Below are positions 47,164-58,956 of a stretch of DNA of 64,000 bases, piece by piece (the first letter of the stretch is position 1; each line of letters starts with the position of its first letter). Under the pieces are notes generated by a model, which was given only the letters and a program-made list of their open reading frames with translations, did no database searches and had not been told where the DNA came from. The DNA lies in the NCBI GenBank assembly GCA_036850595.1, contig CM072168.1:14933982-14997981 (forward strand), read 5' to 3'. The stretch is from Rhyacichthys aspro (taxonomy: Eukaryota; Chordata; Actinopteri; Gobiiformes; Rhyacichthyidae). Position numbers and translations under genes: made by a program.

Positions 47164-50100
47164 ACAATCTTCTTTGGCTCAACTCTGTATGATATGTATG
47201 TGAATCAAGTTCATCAGACAGACTGATTGATGCCTCCAGAGTAAATTTGCGATATTATATGAAAAGTGTTTATACAGGTACCAGCTCCAGCTGCGTGTTT
47301 ACTCTAGTACAGTATGTTAACGCAGTTAAACACAGCCAAACTCAATTTTCACGAACCAGAAAGTGAGCGCCTTACTTCTTTATGAGAAAATGTTCATCCA
47401 GAGATGAAAGGTGAAATCCATGCAGTAAATCTGCAATGCATAAACAGAGAAAATAAAATATATCAGGCTACATCAACACAACCACTACATAGGCAAATTA
47501 CTGTTCTTGCTAAGCCACAAACAAACAACAAATCTACATTCATGTCATCTTGAACACTAAATGAACACTGTATAATAAATTAAATGAATAGAAACAAACA
47601 AAAAAACATTAGGGAACACTTGTTTACAAAGGCCATAATTTCTTTCTTGTTAATAAAAATTAAAACTGTGAACTAAGGATCTGTTTGATGAAATATATGC
47701 TTCCACAGAAAGGGGGACCACTAACTTGTTTAACTGTCGCTTAAAATTGTGTTTTGGGTATTCCCATCTATTTGATGATGCTGCACAGTCTATGGACAGA
47801 GCAGCTTGAGCAAACTGCTGATTTGGATGGAGACTCTGAGACAAGATTAGTGGGAGTGGCAGTTTTCAGATGGTTCAATGTGGTGGAGACAAAACTCATT
47901 TTTCATTTATGTTCACAGTGCCGTGCTGCAGTGTGACTCTCAAATATGTTGCAATGCATAAACCAAGAAAAGTCGTTTTATGTGCAGTTGCGGTTGTGTG
48001 CTTACTTATTATTTAGTGTAATTTCAGGGAGCTGGATGTCTGATTCAATTATTTAGTAGACATTTTTGTTTTTATATTGGAGTGCTTTGATGTAGTCCTT
48101 TCAAACTATTAGTCATGTCTCCTTCAAAGGGATTTAATCATGTGACTGGATGTTTTCATTCATACTCATGATGATACACACTAGTAACAATTACCTCATT
48201 TCAAGTTGAGGCCAGACTGCTTTTTTGATTGGTTGAAAATGGAGATGGGGATCCAAAAACGTGCCATGGCCTGGGATTTCTCCGTGCTTGCACTGTATGA
48301 AAGCTTTTAGGGGTCATTAAATGGAGAGAGCCTGGGTACTTGCTCGGTTCATTATTGTGTTCGGTTGTAAAATTAATACGCTACTCATAACTAAATTATG
48401 CTTCTGGGAAAAAGTGAGTCCAATCAGCTGTAGCACTCAGGTACATTTTAGCAGTGATGACCCTTAGCATATTTTGAAGAGGTGTGAGTCTCAGGATAAT
48501 CCCGGTTCATTTTAAGGTTGGATACATTTTCACACACATTTTTTTTAAACCTGCTGTTTTTTAATTACACAGCTTTCACATACAGTGTAAGCATACAGTA
48601 CGTACGTTTTCATGGATTGTCCAACAAGCTTTGACGATCTACATAACTGTGCCAGCCACTTTATTTTATGTGTGAATGTGTTTGTCCATTGTGTGTCATA
48701 CATTCACTGTGTATGTGTAATGCATAAAACAAATCCAGAGTTTTGAGCTCCACTGGGCCATCGTTTTTCTGTCTGTTTTTGTAGATGATTCTGGCCGGCT
48801 GCATGGCTTCTCTTCTGTTGCAATGACTTCCTCACAAAGGGCAAACCTAAGAAAAAGGACTACATGAACTGCTAAATCTGATTTGTCCACAAGAGTGAAT
48901 GTGAAAGTCATCTGTTGCCTGTCTTAGTTTTATGATTGATTGGAGATTCTTTCCCTTTTTCCCCAGAAAATGTCAACGTGAATAAGTGAAAATTCATACA
49001 TAAAATCATAACACATCAAACTAAATAAAATGCTAAATATGATTCTAACATTATTGGTAACCAAAATTGCATGTATTGCTTCACAGGCCCATTATGAGTT
49101 TTTGACCAGCAGCAGCTTATTGGTGCACCATTACTCTACCGTCTATGGCTCGGTGACCAATGAGCAATATTAATAACAATCCCCGCAGTTCAATATTTGG
49201 GTCAATGTCCCTGTAAATGTTTCACAAGAGGGGTTTCTCCTCTGGCCTGAACATTGTGAGAGGAATTCTCAGCGAGTATTTGAGTAGTTAATACTTATCT
49301 GTGAAAAGCAGGTAGTGAGAACTGAGCCCAGCTGGAAACACATAGGGCCATTCAGTCAGGCTCAAAAGAAGGGCACAGATCAGTGAGTGGACATGTGTGA
49401 GTGGAGTGTAGCTTAAATCAGGCTGGATAATGGGAAGGCTTTGTAGTGTAACAAACACATAAATGAGAAATGAATTGTCTTTAATTGTATATATATTTGA
49501 AATGTATAATAGTAATAATAATAATCATATAAATCTGAAATAATTCCCAGGAATAGGACCTCTGTGGTAATGGTGCAGGAGGAGTTAATGGTTCCTACTA
49601 ATGGTTCCATTCCATTAAAATTTCCCAAATGTTATTACAGCACTGTATCACTGTCAGCTTTAATTGCTAACGTGTTATTAAAATTGAAAAATCAAAATAC
49701 AAGCTCTGTTTAATGTAAAGGACATTAACAGTTTATCTCAGGCGAGGTTAAAGAAAAATAGGAAAGGAAAATTATATTCCTCTTTTACGGTATTAGCGCT
49801 CTTACCTGAACTCTTTCTGAATCTCACAATCAGCATTTCCATGCACAACTCTCGTCCTTCACAGCAACTTGGCAGCTCATTGTCCTTCCTGGGACAAAGT
49901 GTCTTCAAGGCGGCATTTCAGGTGACAGATGCCAGGGAGACAGGGAGAGGTAGCCAACATTTTAAATGAAGGTGGTATTTATGTGTGCCAGTGGTGCTGA
50001 TACATGTGCTTTTCTGATCCATGTGTGAAGTAAACTAATCTCTGTATCTGCCCCTCAAATGTGAAACAAGGGAGAATCTGCTTCGTCAGCCTCTGTTATC

Positions 50101-53100
50101 TGTGCAGACTGAATCCGTCGCTTGTAGACTGCTGAGACATCATCACTCTGACAAAGACTATTACTGTCAGAAAAAAATGACATTGAAACATGTTTTTTTT
50201 GATGATCTGTTAAAGTGCTACTAATACTTTAATTGGTACTCATTACAAAAAATTTATATTTTTCTGGAGCTCTATGTTGACTACAAAAATGATTCATGTT
50301 TAGTTGTAAAAGGACTAACCCAAGAGGTCTGCTTTTGTTTGATTTCAGTTGACTTCACTTCTCAAACAGTCACAAAAACTGCTCTTTGTTGTTAGCAGTT
50401 CTTGTCTCCTCTTACCTTGAGAAGAAGCTAAATTCTTGCAAGATCTCATGTTCTAGGTTTCACAAAGAAGTGTTATGCTGTTATTTTTTTGAAAAAAATA
50501 AAAAATAAAATTACCTTGTTATCGAGGGTTACTGGCCCTGATAAGCCCTAGATGTGTAACAGCCAATCTAACCCGTCAGGTCATGTCATCATCAATCCCT
50601 AGATTTACACCACTTAGAGCTGCCTAGTTTGATTGATAACGTGATATTATTGTTGAATATTGCAATGATAAGACTATTAAAATTTCCCATTTGTGATACA
50701 AATAATTTGTCTGATCCCTGTGGATTTGGGTTAGATCTCCAAGTGTCAGTACCAATGGATGCAGGATAAACAGCCTCTTAATGCTACTGGATAGACATAA
50801 AAACTACGAATAGTCCTAAAGAAACCAAACAGAATGAAATGGCTGTATAGGGAAGGGATTCCACACTCATTTCAAAGAAACAAGAAACAAGTGAATGGTA
50901 TGATTGGTCAGGCTAATAAAAAGATATTTGCTCCTAATATAAAATCCAGGTAGTGAGTAGCCTATACCTAGCCACGCCAACCTACAATAAGGTGGTTGTT
51001 ATGGGCAGTAACACTTAGTATGACTGACAAAAAAATGACTTTGCTATAAAGTGAATGTTCAGTGCTCTACATGTGTAACTTGTCATACTTTCTGCGGTAG
51101 TTTGAATTCATTATTAATTTATTTATTAGATGAATACATTAACAACATGTGGTGATGTTTTTGTCCTCTTCTTGGCTGCTCATACACTGTATTTAGGCCT
51201 CATGGGGATTACACATACATCACTTTTGTGATACACAGCCATGACTTATGATACAACAGCCTTTTATATGTCTTTAAATAAAACACATACTTCTAAATCC
51301 TCTGCAGCCATAGAGCTGACATTATTTTATATTTAGCTCAAACATTCACTTTGTATCTCCCAACTAATACTGATGAAATTCCACATCTGACAAATGTAAC
51401 CTAATGAGGGACAGACTTGGTAAACATATGCTGTCAATCACAGTGTGAGATCTCTTCACACTCACAGAAACATACTGTACAATTGTACATTTTTGCACCA
51501 GTACACAGACATTGACATGCAAACAATTTTCACTTGCACAGCTGAAATCAGATGAGGACAGTGGTAGAGCTCAACAGATGTGCAGCAGTAATTATCATGT
51601 ATCTTTCGCTACAGAATCTAATCTGCATATTAAGTAGCCTACTGTATAAGACTTTCACTTCATCCAAATATAGAAAAGAGAATGGCATCGCTATGCAGAG
51701 GAGGGCAATTTTATTTTCGTTAAAGAACAAAGTCACTCTTCTGAGGAAACTAAATACCTTTCATTGGCTCACTTTATAGGAGCAAAGCAATTTGCTCTGG
51801 AAAAGCTGTGAGGGGATTTGCAGTAAATGTATTTCACAGCCAAGGTAGTATAATGAAGTGTACCCAACTCTTCTTAACAATGTGTCAGCTTTATTCTCTG
51901 GTGAAACTTCACTTTCAGAAGTAATTTTCTTGTAGTAAGCTTGGAAATCAATTTCAGTTGCTCTGCTTAGAGGACCTGACCGTGGGGTTCATTACAATGA
52001 GATGGAGAAAAGTGAGCAACAGAAATCATTGGATTGGATATTGGATCCTAATTATTTGTGAAATGTGTTGTTAAAACATTTGAACCACAGTCAGACTGTA
52101 TAAACATGTCACACTGTGTTATTATGATCAAGAATGAAAAAAGCAAATGATCTCAGCTTGTTTTCAATTTTACAGCATACATTGGTGTTTGGGACAGCTC
52201 CTGCCTCATACTGGTGTGAGAGGAGTAAAATCACAGACTAACTCAATACAGTGCTATCATAATACTTTGCCTGTGATACAATTATCAAAGTGACTTTGCA
52301 GGACAGTAATCTTTGACAGACCAAAATCTGTGTAACCAAATGAAGAAAAAAACTGATAAATATGCACTGAAGTGTCATTCAAAACTAGAACTGTTTCCAA
52401 TTTCATCTTCAACTCTACGGCAACTTTTCCATGTCACAAGTGCCACACTCCCTGTTGTTAGAGCCACACACTTGCAAAGGTGTTCATACTGTGATAACAT
52501 CTATTTGCAATACATCATATTTCCCAGCCCCAGTCCTTTGAGTTTATCCTTATTTATATGATAAGCACCTGCAGGAGGAGTTATGTATTGATGTAGTGAT
52601 TATGGTCAGTGAAAGAATCCATTTATAGCTGCTGCACATTTCACATGAGGAAACCATGCTCTACATTTGCATATCAGTACTTTGTTCCACTTCTAATCTG
52701 CACAGTCCACAGCGGAGGATTAAAGGTAAATCATGCTTAAAGATAATCATGGATCATGCTAAGGTTATGCTACCTGACACGTATCCTCTTATGTCTCACC
52801 ATTCACCTCCTCACCTTGCCCAGGTCCACCACATGGGAAACCACTGGTCTCACTACAGACCCCTCAGTCAGAGTTTGGCTGCTTCTTCTCTATAACCATG
52901 TTAACTAACTGTACTTCTTGTGTTTCTATAGCAACAGTTCCCACTCATATCTTCAGGATACTGAGCAATGCAGAGAGTGAAGAGAAGCCACAATGAATGA
53001 TTGTCATATACCTGAGCATATTGATTCAGTTACACATGAGTAATATGAGAATTAATCTAATGCAATATTTTCTGCGATGTGTTATATTTACATTATCTGT

Positions 53101-53387
53101 AGGTATTCATCCTTCCTATAGATCTGTTATATGGTTGGTAGCCTGTTGCCAAAAAAATGTCTGTTTATTATATAAAAACTTATTACCTTTTTGTTTTCTG
53201 CTGAACTCTGAAAAATGTTATGCTGACCTTTAACAAAGGAGAGTAATCTGTGCATGTTTTAATTTTTTTTTTCTATTTATTTACTGTGAAATACTAAAGA
53301 GAATGTGAGCACTCTGTGAAAGAACTCCTCTTGTCTGTGGAAGAGTGACTCCAGACAGATATTTATTATAATCCACTGTTTATTAGA

Positions 53388-53520
53388 CAAGGCAAGGCAA
53401 GGCAAGGCAAGTTTATTTATAGAGCACAATTCAGACACAAGGCAATTCAAAGTGCTTTACAGTAACAGTACATAAAATGAACAGAAAGCAAATAAAATCA
53501 TTACATAAAACATAAATATA
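53388..53520 (-). repeat. L2-tailed fish SINE/LINE end with (CAAGG)n
   Basis: Four and a half CAAGG units (53388-53411) are followed by TTTATTTATAGAGCACAATT and CAAAGTGCTTTACAGTA. Read on the minus strand this is the widespread fish L2-type 3' tail (GTAAAGCACTTTG...CTATAAATAAACTTG) ending in its CCTTG microsatellite. The 5' part is missing. Confidence 0.75.
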
Positions 53521-54110
53521 ACCATTAATTAGGTTTTTTTTTTTGGTTTTTTTTTGGGGGTTGGGTCTGTTTTCATCTTCAGGAAGACTTAAAAATGGCT
53601 ATTATTACTAATAGCCATTTTTGAAAAAATACAATAAAATGTGTTGCATTTGACACATTTTACAGGTGAGGCTCCTATCAGACACCCAACACATATTTTT
53701 AATGAAGTGATGATTTACTACACAGACAACTGCTTTGCCCTTCATTTCTCCTGGCATCTTTGCTTTATCACTTTCAAGGAGAGAGTGACTCCTAATATTT
53801 GATTTTGAGTGAGTACAAACACACACCTCCCTGGAGTGCTCCTTGAGAGGCTCCTGCCGTGAACCTGTTACTGACTGGCTCAAATCCAATAATCTGAACA
53901 GGGGGCGTATTACTGCCTGAATTTGTTTAGTGTAGGTTGGTCCATTTCACTTTGTTTTTGTGCCTTTTACAGAATCTCGGAAGGAGATGCCCTAATACTT
54001 TTTTTAGTAGTTGGTGAGCTGTGACAAAAAGTGTATTGGTCTGAAATCACTAACACTTTTAAAAGTCCTTTTCTCTCACTCCAGCTGTCTTCTCTTGGTG
54101 TGTGTTACAG

Positions 54111-54224
54111 GTGTTGATGAGTGACAGAGGTGATGTGATGGAAGGGCTTATTGACTGCACCGGTCAGAGCAGGCAATCTGCAGAGCACTGAGGAAACTGG
54201 AATCAACCATTCAAATTCTGACAG
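54111..54224 (+). other. htr1f: Predicted non-coding 5' UTR exon of htr1f
   Basis: A good acceptor (a TC-rich tract, then GTGTGTTACAG) precedes 54111 and a good donor (ACAG|GTACCA) follows 54224, delimiting a 114-nt exon about 1.2 kb upstream of the coding exon. It would splice to the acceptor at 55428/55429. It carries a 24-codon upstream ORF (54117-54191). This is inferred from signals only. Confidence 0.4.
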
Positions 54225-55428
54225 GTACCAGTGGATTGTTCAGTTTTATCATCAACTCTTAGGCAAGTTTAAACCGATTTTCAAGGCTGTGCCATCCATT
54301 TAATGTTTTAAGACCCTAAGCAATGCACAAGTCTATTATCTTCAAAAGCACATTTGAATGAAAACTTTCCTTTTAATCTACACCAACATGTATGAAGTGC
54401 AAATATCTCCCCAAAACTGAGATGGGACTTTGTTGGTTAGAGGGATAATACCTCCAGTTGTAATTGTTTACATGTATGTATGTATGTATGTGGTATTTAT
54501 CATGTCAAGTAATTATTGCATTAGGCTGGAAATGCTGATGACACCACGTATGAATTGTGCAAAACAGAAATGTATTGTTTTGGATGTGTACTGTGGGTTA
54601 GTTTAATATTAAAACCTATATTCTTTGGGAGATTTAGTCACATCTGAGCCCGAACGCTGCTGTTTCTCATCTTACAAGCCCAATGGTGCTCCAAGATGCA
54701 TACATTTTGAGAGAAAATACAATAAACAAGTCACATTGGTTAAAGCAACAAAATTTATACGACATTTATTTAAACTTTTGTGTAAAATATAAAAAAGCAG
54801 AAGATAATGCACATACAAACAGAGAGTACAAGGATTCTGCAACCTGCTTAGAGCACAATATAAAGGTCACAGGCAGCATGTTAATAACATACATAACACT
54901 CACACAGAGGCTGTACTAGGTCGCCACCAGAATACCCTGAGTAAAAAAAATAAAAAAATAAAATGTTGGTGTTGGTGTTGTAACACTTGTTTTAACCACT
55001 AAAGTGCTTTGAAGTTCACTGTATCTAATTAGCTCACTAGGTTGAGCAGTGGACCAGGGTGTGAGAGATCAATCTACGAGACCCATAATAGTCAAAATAT
55101 TTACTTTTGAGTGTTATGCTAAACAGCCACAGCGATGTTATGGTCTTACAATCCCTTAGTATTCCTAGTATCCTTATCGTATTATGCAACAGGAACAAGC
55201 TATTTAGCCGCTATGGATTATCATCATCACCATCAAAGAGAGAAGTTGCCCTCTTTTTTTGATTTGCCATCCACCACTTAAGTCCCATTTTAAATGTCAT
55301 ATTATACTAAAATGAATCTAAGAGAATTAAGAGAAAGAAGATGAAAGATGAAATGTTTTGTATGCCATAAATTAACACATTATTCCTCTGTGTATGATAT
55401 CATATTCATATTGTACTTTTTATTGCAG
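54225..55428 (+). other. Predicted htr1f intron before the coding exon
   Basis: About 1.2 kb of AT-rich sequence with a short TGTA run (54473-54490). It ends in TTTTTATTGCAG, a clear acceptor one base before the receptor ATG. Confidence 0.5.
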
Positions 55429-55429
55429 A

Positions 55430-56632
55430 ATGGATTTTGCCAATTGGACTGAGGGGGTTTTTGCCACAAGCAGCAGTGGTTATGACTCACTGGAGACTCC
55501 TGTTCTCCCCACCAGTAAGATCCTGCTGACTGTCACCCTGTCTATACTGGCCATTTTGACGACATTCTTCAACTGCTTGGTCATTACTGCTATCGGCGTC
55601 ACCCGCAAGTTGCACCACCCGGCCAACTACCTCATCTGTTCATTAGCAGTGACTGACCTGCTGGTGGCTGTGCTCGTCATGCCTTTCAGTATCATCTACA
55701 TCCAGAAAGAGCACTGGTTCATGGGTCAAGCAGTCTGTACCATCTGGTTAAGTGTGGACATCACCTGTTGCACATGCTCTATCCTTCACCTCGCTGCAAT
55801 CGCCATTGACCGCTACCGAGCCATTACTGATGCAGTGGAGTACTCACGCAAGCGCACTGGTGCTCGAGCTGGGGCCATGGTCGCATTAGTGTGGCTTCTG
55901 TCTATTCTTATCTCACTTCCTCCAATACTGTGGCGTTACTACAGTGGAGACGCAGAGCACGAAGACCAGTGCATCATCACCCATCACCACATCACCTTCA
56001 CCCTGTATACCACATTCGGAGCCTTTTATATACCCTTGCTCCTCATTCTTATCCTTTACTATAAAATCTACCGAGCAGCACAGACGCTCTACATGCGAAG
56101 GGAAGCTAGCCGGGCCAGCCGTCATTCATGCATGACCAATGGGAGCATGATCCCGTCGACTTATCCCACTGGAGAGGGTGAACCTGATAGAGGGCCACAA
56201 AGTCCTGAGCCCATCAGCCCAGCAGAGAAGTCTATCTCTGAACCTTCAACTGAGGAGCCCCCACGTGTAAGGGTCTCTGTAAAGCCATCTCATTTTAAAT
56301 CGCGCCGGCTAGAGTCGCGAAGTGAGTCACGGAATGAATCACGCCGGAGTCAGTTTTACCAGGGACCACGGATCTCAGGCGCAAGGGAGCGCAAAGCAGC
56401 ATCCACACTGGGGCTTATAATAGGGGCCTTTGTCATCTGTTGGTTACCATTCTTTGTCAAAGAGGTGATCGTCAACACCTGTGGTTCATGCAGTATTTCG
56501 ATGGAAATGGCTGACTTTTTGACATGGTTGGGTTATGTCAATTCCCTCATCAATCCTCTAATTTATACCATCTTTAATGAGGACTTCAAAAAAGCTTTCC
56601 AAAGACTCATTAGGTGCAGCCATTATCTCTGA
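55430..56632 (+). CDS. htr1f: 5-hydroxytryptamine receptor 1F (single coding exon)
   Basis: This is a 400-residue class A GPCR of the Gi-coupled 5-HT1 group in the neuronal plasma membrane. Seven hydrophobic segments are evident. N5 (NWT) is a glycosylation site. D110 in TM3 is the amine-binding aspartate. DRY is at 127-129, C103 and C181 would form the extracellular disulfide, CWLP is at 337-340 and NPLIY at 375-379. The MDF start, RKLHHPANYLICS, ITDAVEYSRKRT and FVICWLPFFVKE point to 1F over 1E, 1B or 1D. The start is the ATG at 55430, one base after the acceptor TATTGCAG; the same frame runs 12 codons further upstream, but that is intron. At 400 residues it exceeds the human 366, mainly in the third intracellular loop (about 215-318), which has Pro/Glu-rich and ESR-repeat stretches. 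C396 near the end could be palmitoylated. Paralogue assignment within fish is by eye. Confidence 0.95.
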   Translation: MDFANWTEGVFATSSSGYDSLETPVLPTSKILLTVTLSILAILTTFFNCLVITAIGVTRKLHHPANYLICSLAVTDLLVAVLVMPFSIIYIQKEHWFMGQAVCTIWLSVDITCCTCSILHLAAIAIDRYRAITDAVEYSRKRTGARAGAMVALVWLLSILISLPPILWRYYSGDAEHEDQCIITHHHITFTLYTTFGAFYIPLLLILILYYKIYRAAQTLYMRREASRASRHSCMTNGSMIPSTYPTGEGEPDRGPQSPEPISPAEKSISEPSTEEPPRVRVSVKPSHFKSRRLESRSESRNESRRSQFYQGPRISGARERKAASTLGLIIGAFVICWLPFFVKEVIVNTCGSCSISMEMADFLTWLGYVNSLINPLIYTIFNEDFKKAFQRLIRCSHYL

Positions 56633-58860
56633 TGGTTACAATTATGCATGGCTATACACATACAATTTCCTAAGATATGGCACCTTGCAAGGACGGAGTA
56701 ATGGAAGTTTGGCTGGAAAATTGCAGTTGAATCCTGACTGAATGTGTTGAAGGGACAATGATCTCAAAGAGAAGAGGATTGACACCCATTTCTTCACTGA
56801 CACTGACACTCCACGAGGCGCTTCAGCAGTCCAAATGGCAGCAGCTCAACACAAGCTCCTCATTGAAATCCAAGTCCTTCTATTAATAGCATAGCCGGAT
56901 CTCCTTGATGTTAATTGCTGTGTGCTCACCCTGACATGTTGGTTTTTAGAAATGGGGCCACTGCTGACCTTTTTAGACGTTTCCCTTCAGAGTTTCAGCA
57001 ATCAAACCCTTTTAAGATCTTAAAATAGCTAACCAATATGACTGTTCCACCAAATGACCTCAGTTCTATGTAGTTCATGCTGCTGGCTAAAATACAGGAC
57101 ATCTGTAAAATATACCACAACAGACCAAGATGTGACTTAATTTGGATGCGATATATTTCCACTGACTCTCACATTGTTTTAAGTGTTTTATTGGTTTCAG
57201 GGCGCAAAGACATTTCAATAAGTTTTGATTGTAACATGTTTTCATCTTAGCTTTTAAATGTTAATGTTTTGTCACATTTGGCTGGCTTTAGCTTTAATAA
57301 GGTGTTAAGATTTTTATAAAAACAGGTTTCATTTCGTTTTTACAAGCTGTTTCCATTGTAAACCATTATTTTAACTAGCTCAACTTTAACTAGTATTTGA
57401 TTTTTTCGCTAGTTAAATTCATATTCATGAAGAAGCTTCAATATTTGTTATTTAACATATATTGACATATCCCGAAGCTATTAAACAACCATCCCTCACT
57501 GCCCACACCTACTCCTTCGCCAGCATTAGGTTAATGACTGTGAGAGCCACCAGTGGAGAATTCCTCATTACAACACTCCTACTCATGTACTTGGAATAGA
57601 AATACTATTTCTTTACTGCCTCCAAGAGGGCACATAAAATGTTGATGAAAATATTGTGGCTGAGTCAAGTGTAAGAGTGTGCTCTGTGCCAGCGAGATAA
57701 AGCGTGCCATTTATACTGTATGTCTTCGACAGATATGACCAGTATTTGTTTACTGTTGTTTTTGTCTCTCTCTGCTGTCTGAATAATCAGTAATAAATAA
57801 TTAACAATCAAAAAGTGTTCATGAATGTCTTTGCAGTTTTAAATGTTTTACTTTTATTATGCAGTATACTGTATCGATCACATCGTTCATACATACACTT
57901 GGTAAATGAAAGTTGCAAGGAGAAATTTGGAACAGTAACAGGCCAACAGCCCCTAGCAAATGTCAGCCATATACTGGTATGTTGGCACTCTCATGTGGCT
58001 GGCAGAAGTACTACAGACCTTGTATTTAAAGGACTTATTCAAAATCTATTCATAAACTTCACTTTAGCTTTATAATACAAATAACTGTAACACTCTTATT
58101 TGCCATTATTTGCCAAATATCCATCATTATATAAAGTTGCATATTTGGCTCTGTTTTTCTCTTTTCTCATTCTGTAATAAAACAATAAAATATTTGGAAT
58201 ACTGCATCACATTATGCATCGATTATTAATGGCACATCATTCCTTCTCACTGAAACCATGTACGTTGGCCTACTTTTGCGCTAGGGGCCTTTTTAACCAA
58301 ATTCCACCCAAATATGTTGTTCATAATTTAGATATTGGCTGTACTAGTACTTTTACTTCTATAATTAATACTCATAACCAGTCAATTTTCTTTAGGCCTG
58401 ATGATTTCAACAAAATTGTCCACATCAAGTTTGCAAGAGCCATTTCCCCTTTTATTTGCACCACCAGCCACTATGTGGCGCTGCACCCGATGTATCTGGC
58501 GTGAACTAATGCCTCTTTAAAGGCGTTCGGAGTTAGCAGTTTTTTGGCGTGCGGTTTTTGACTGTTAAAGTGTTTGTGTTGTATATCATGTGTAGAAGTT
58601 GCATCAGGTCCAAATATCACCCTGGCAGTAAAGTCCAAGCGCTGGGGTTCTGGACACTGGATAGTCCCTGGTTTACCAGTCTTGTGACTCAAATGGGACA
58701 TTGGGCTCTCCACATACTTCTTTTTGAAATGCTCAAACTATTGGTGAATCTTTACTCTCTAAAGTAAATGGTATACATGTTTATCAATATAAATGTTTAA
58801 TGCGTACTCAAGATGTTCCAGAAATTTCCAAAAGTTCAATAGATTACTCTTGTAAACTCA
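56633..58860 (+). other. htr1f 3' UTR and spacer to znf654
   Basis: AT-rich sequence after the htr1f stop. Candidate poly(A) signals are AATAAA at 57792-57797, 58176-58181 and 58184-58189, so the 3' UTR could be about 1.2-1.6 kb. The part from 58.2 kb on has no recognised gene or clear repeat. Confidence 0.45.
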
Positions 58861-58956
58861 AGGTTGCCATGTTGGTCGTTACTGTTCCCGGGGCAAGGGA
58901 GAAAAGTGTTCTTTCAATCTGGCAACTTAGGCTATGCGCCTGAAACAGAGTCCAGT
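58861..58956 (+). promoter_or_regulatory. Probable znf654 promoter / 5' UTR
   Basis: GCCATGTTG at 58866-58874 matches the YY1 consensus. A CCCGGGGCAAGGG patch follows, and the start codon itself sits in AGTATGGCGGAC, a second YY1-like context. There is no TATA box. This is typical of a broadly expressed, TATA-less gene, but the start site is not determined. Confidence 0.4.

Larger units (their letters stand above)
37869..54110 (+). other. Inferred long first intron of htr1f
   Basis: About 16.2 kb without recognisable coding exons. It contains one tRNA-derived SINE (42324-42646), an L2-tailed repeat (53388-53520), an AAAT run (47134-47163) and short homopolymers. A GGGGCTGGGCAATA word near 45787 and an AT-rich GATAACGTGATATTATTG patch near 50633 look like worn fish repeat fragments. 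The intron assignment rests on the inferred first exon. Confidence 0.4.

Noticed and set aside
55394..55429. N-terminal extension of the htr1f reading frame (12 extra codons)
   Set aside because: The stretch contains the polypyrimidine tract and acceptor TATTGCAG immediately before the ATG at 55430, and 1F receptors begin with MDF. The upstream codons are intron.
55913..56135. Short ORFs on the other strand or frame inside htr1f
   Set aside because: They are shadows of the receptor coding sequence with no independent support.
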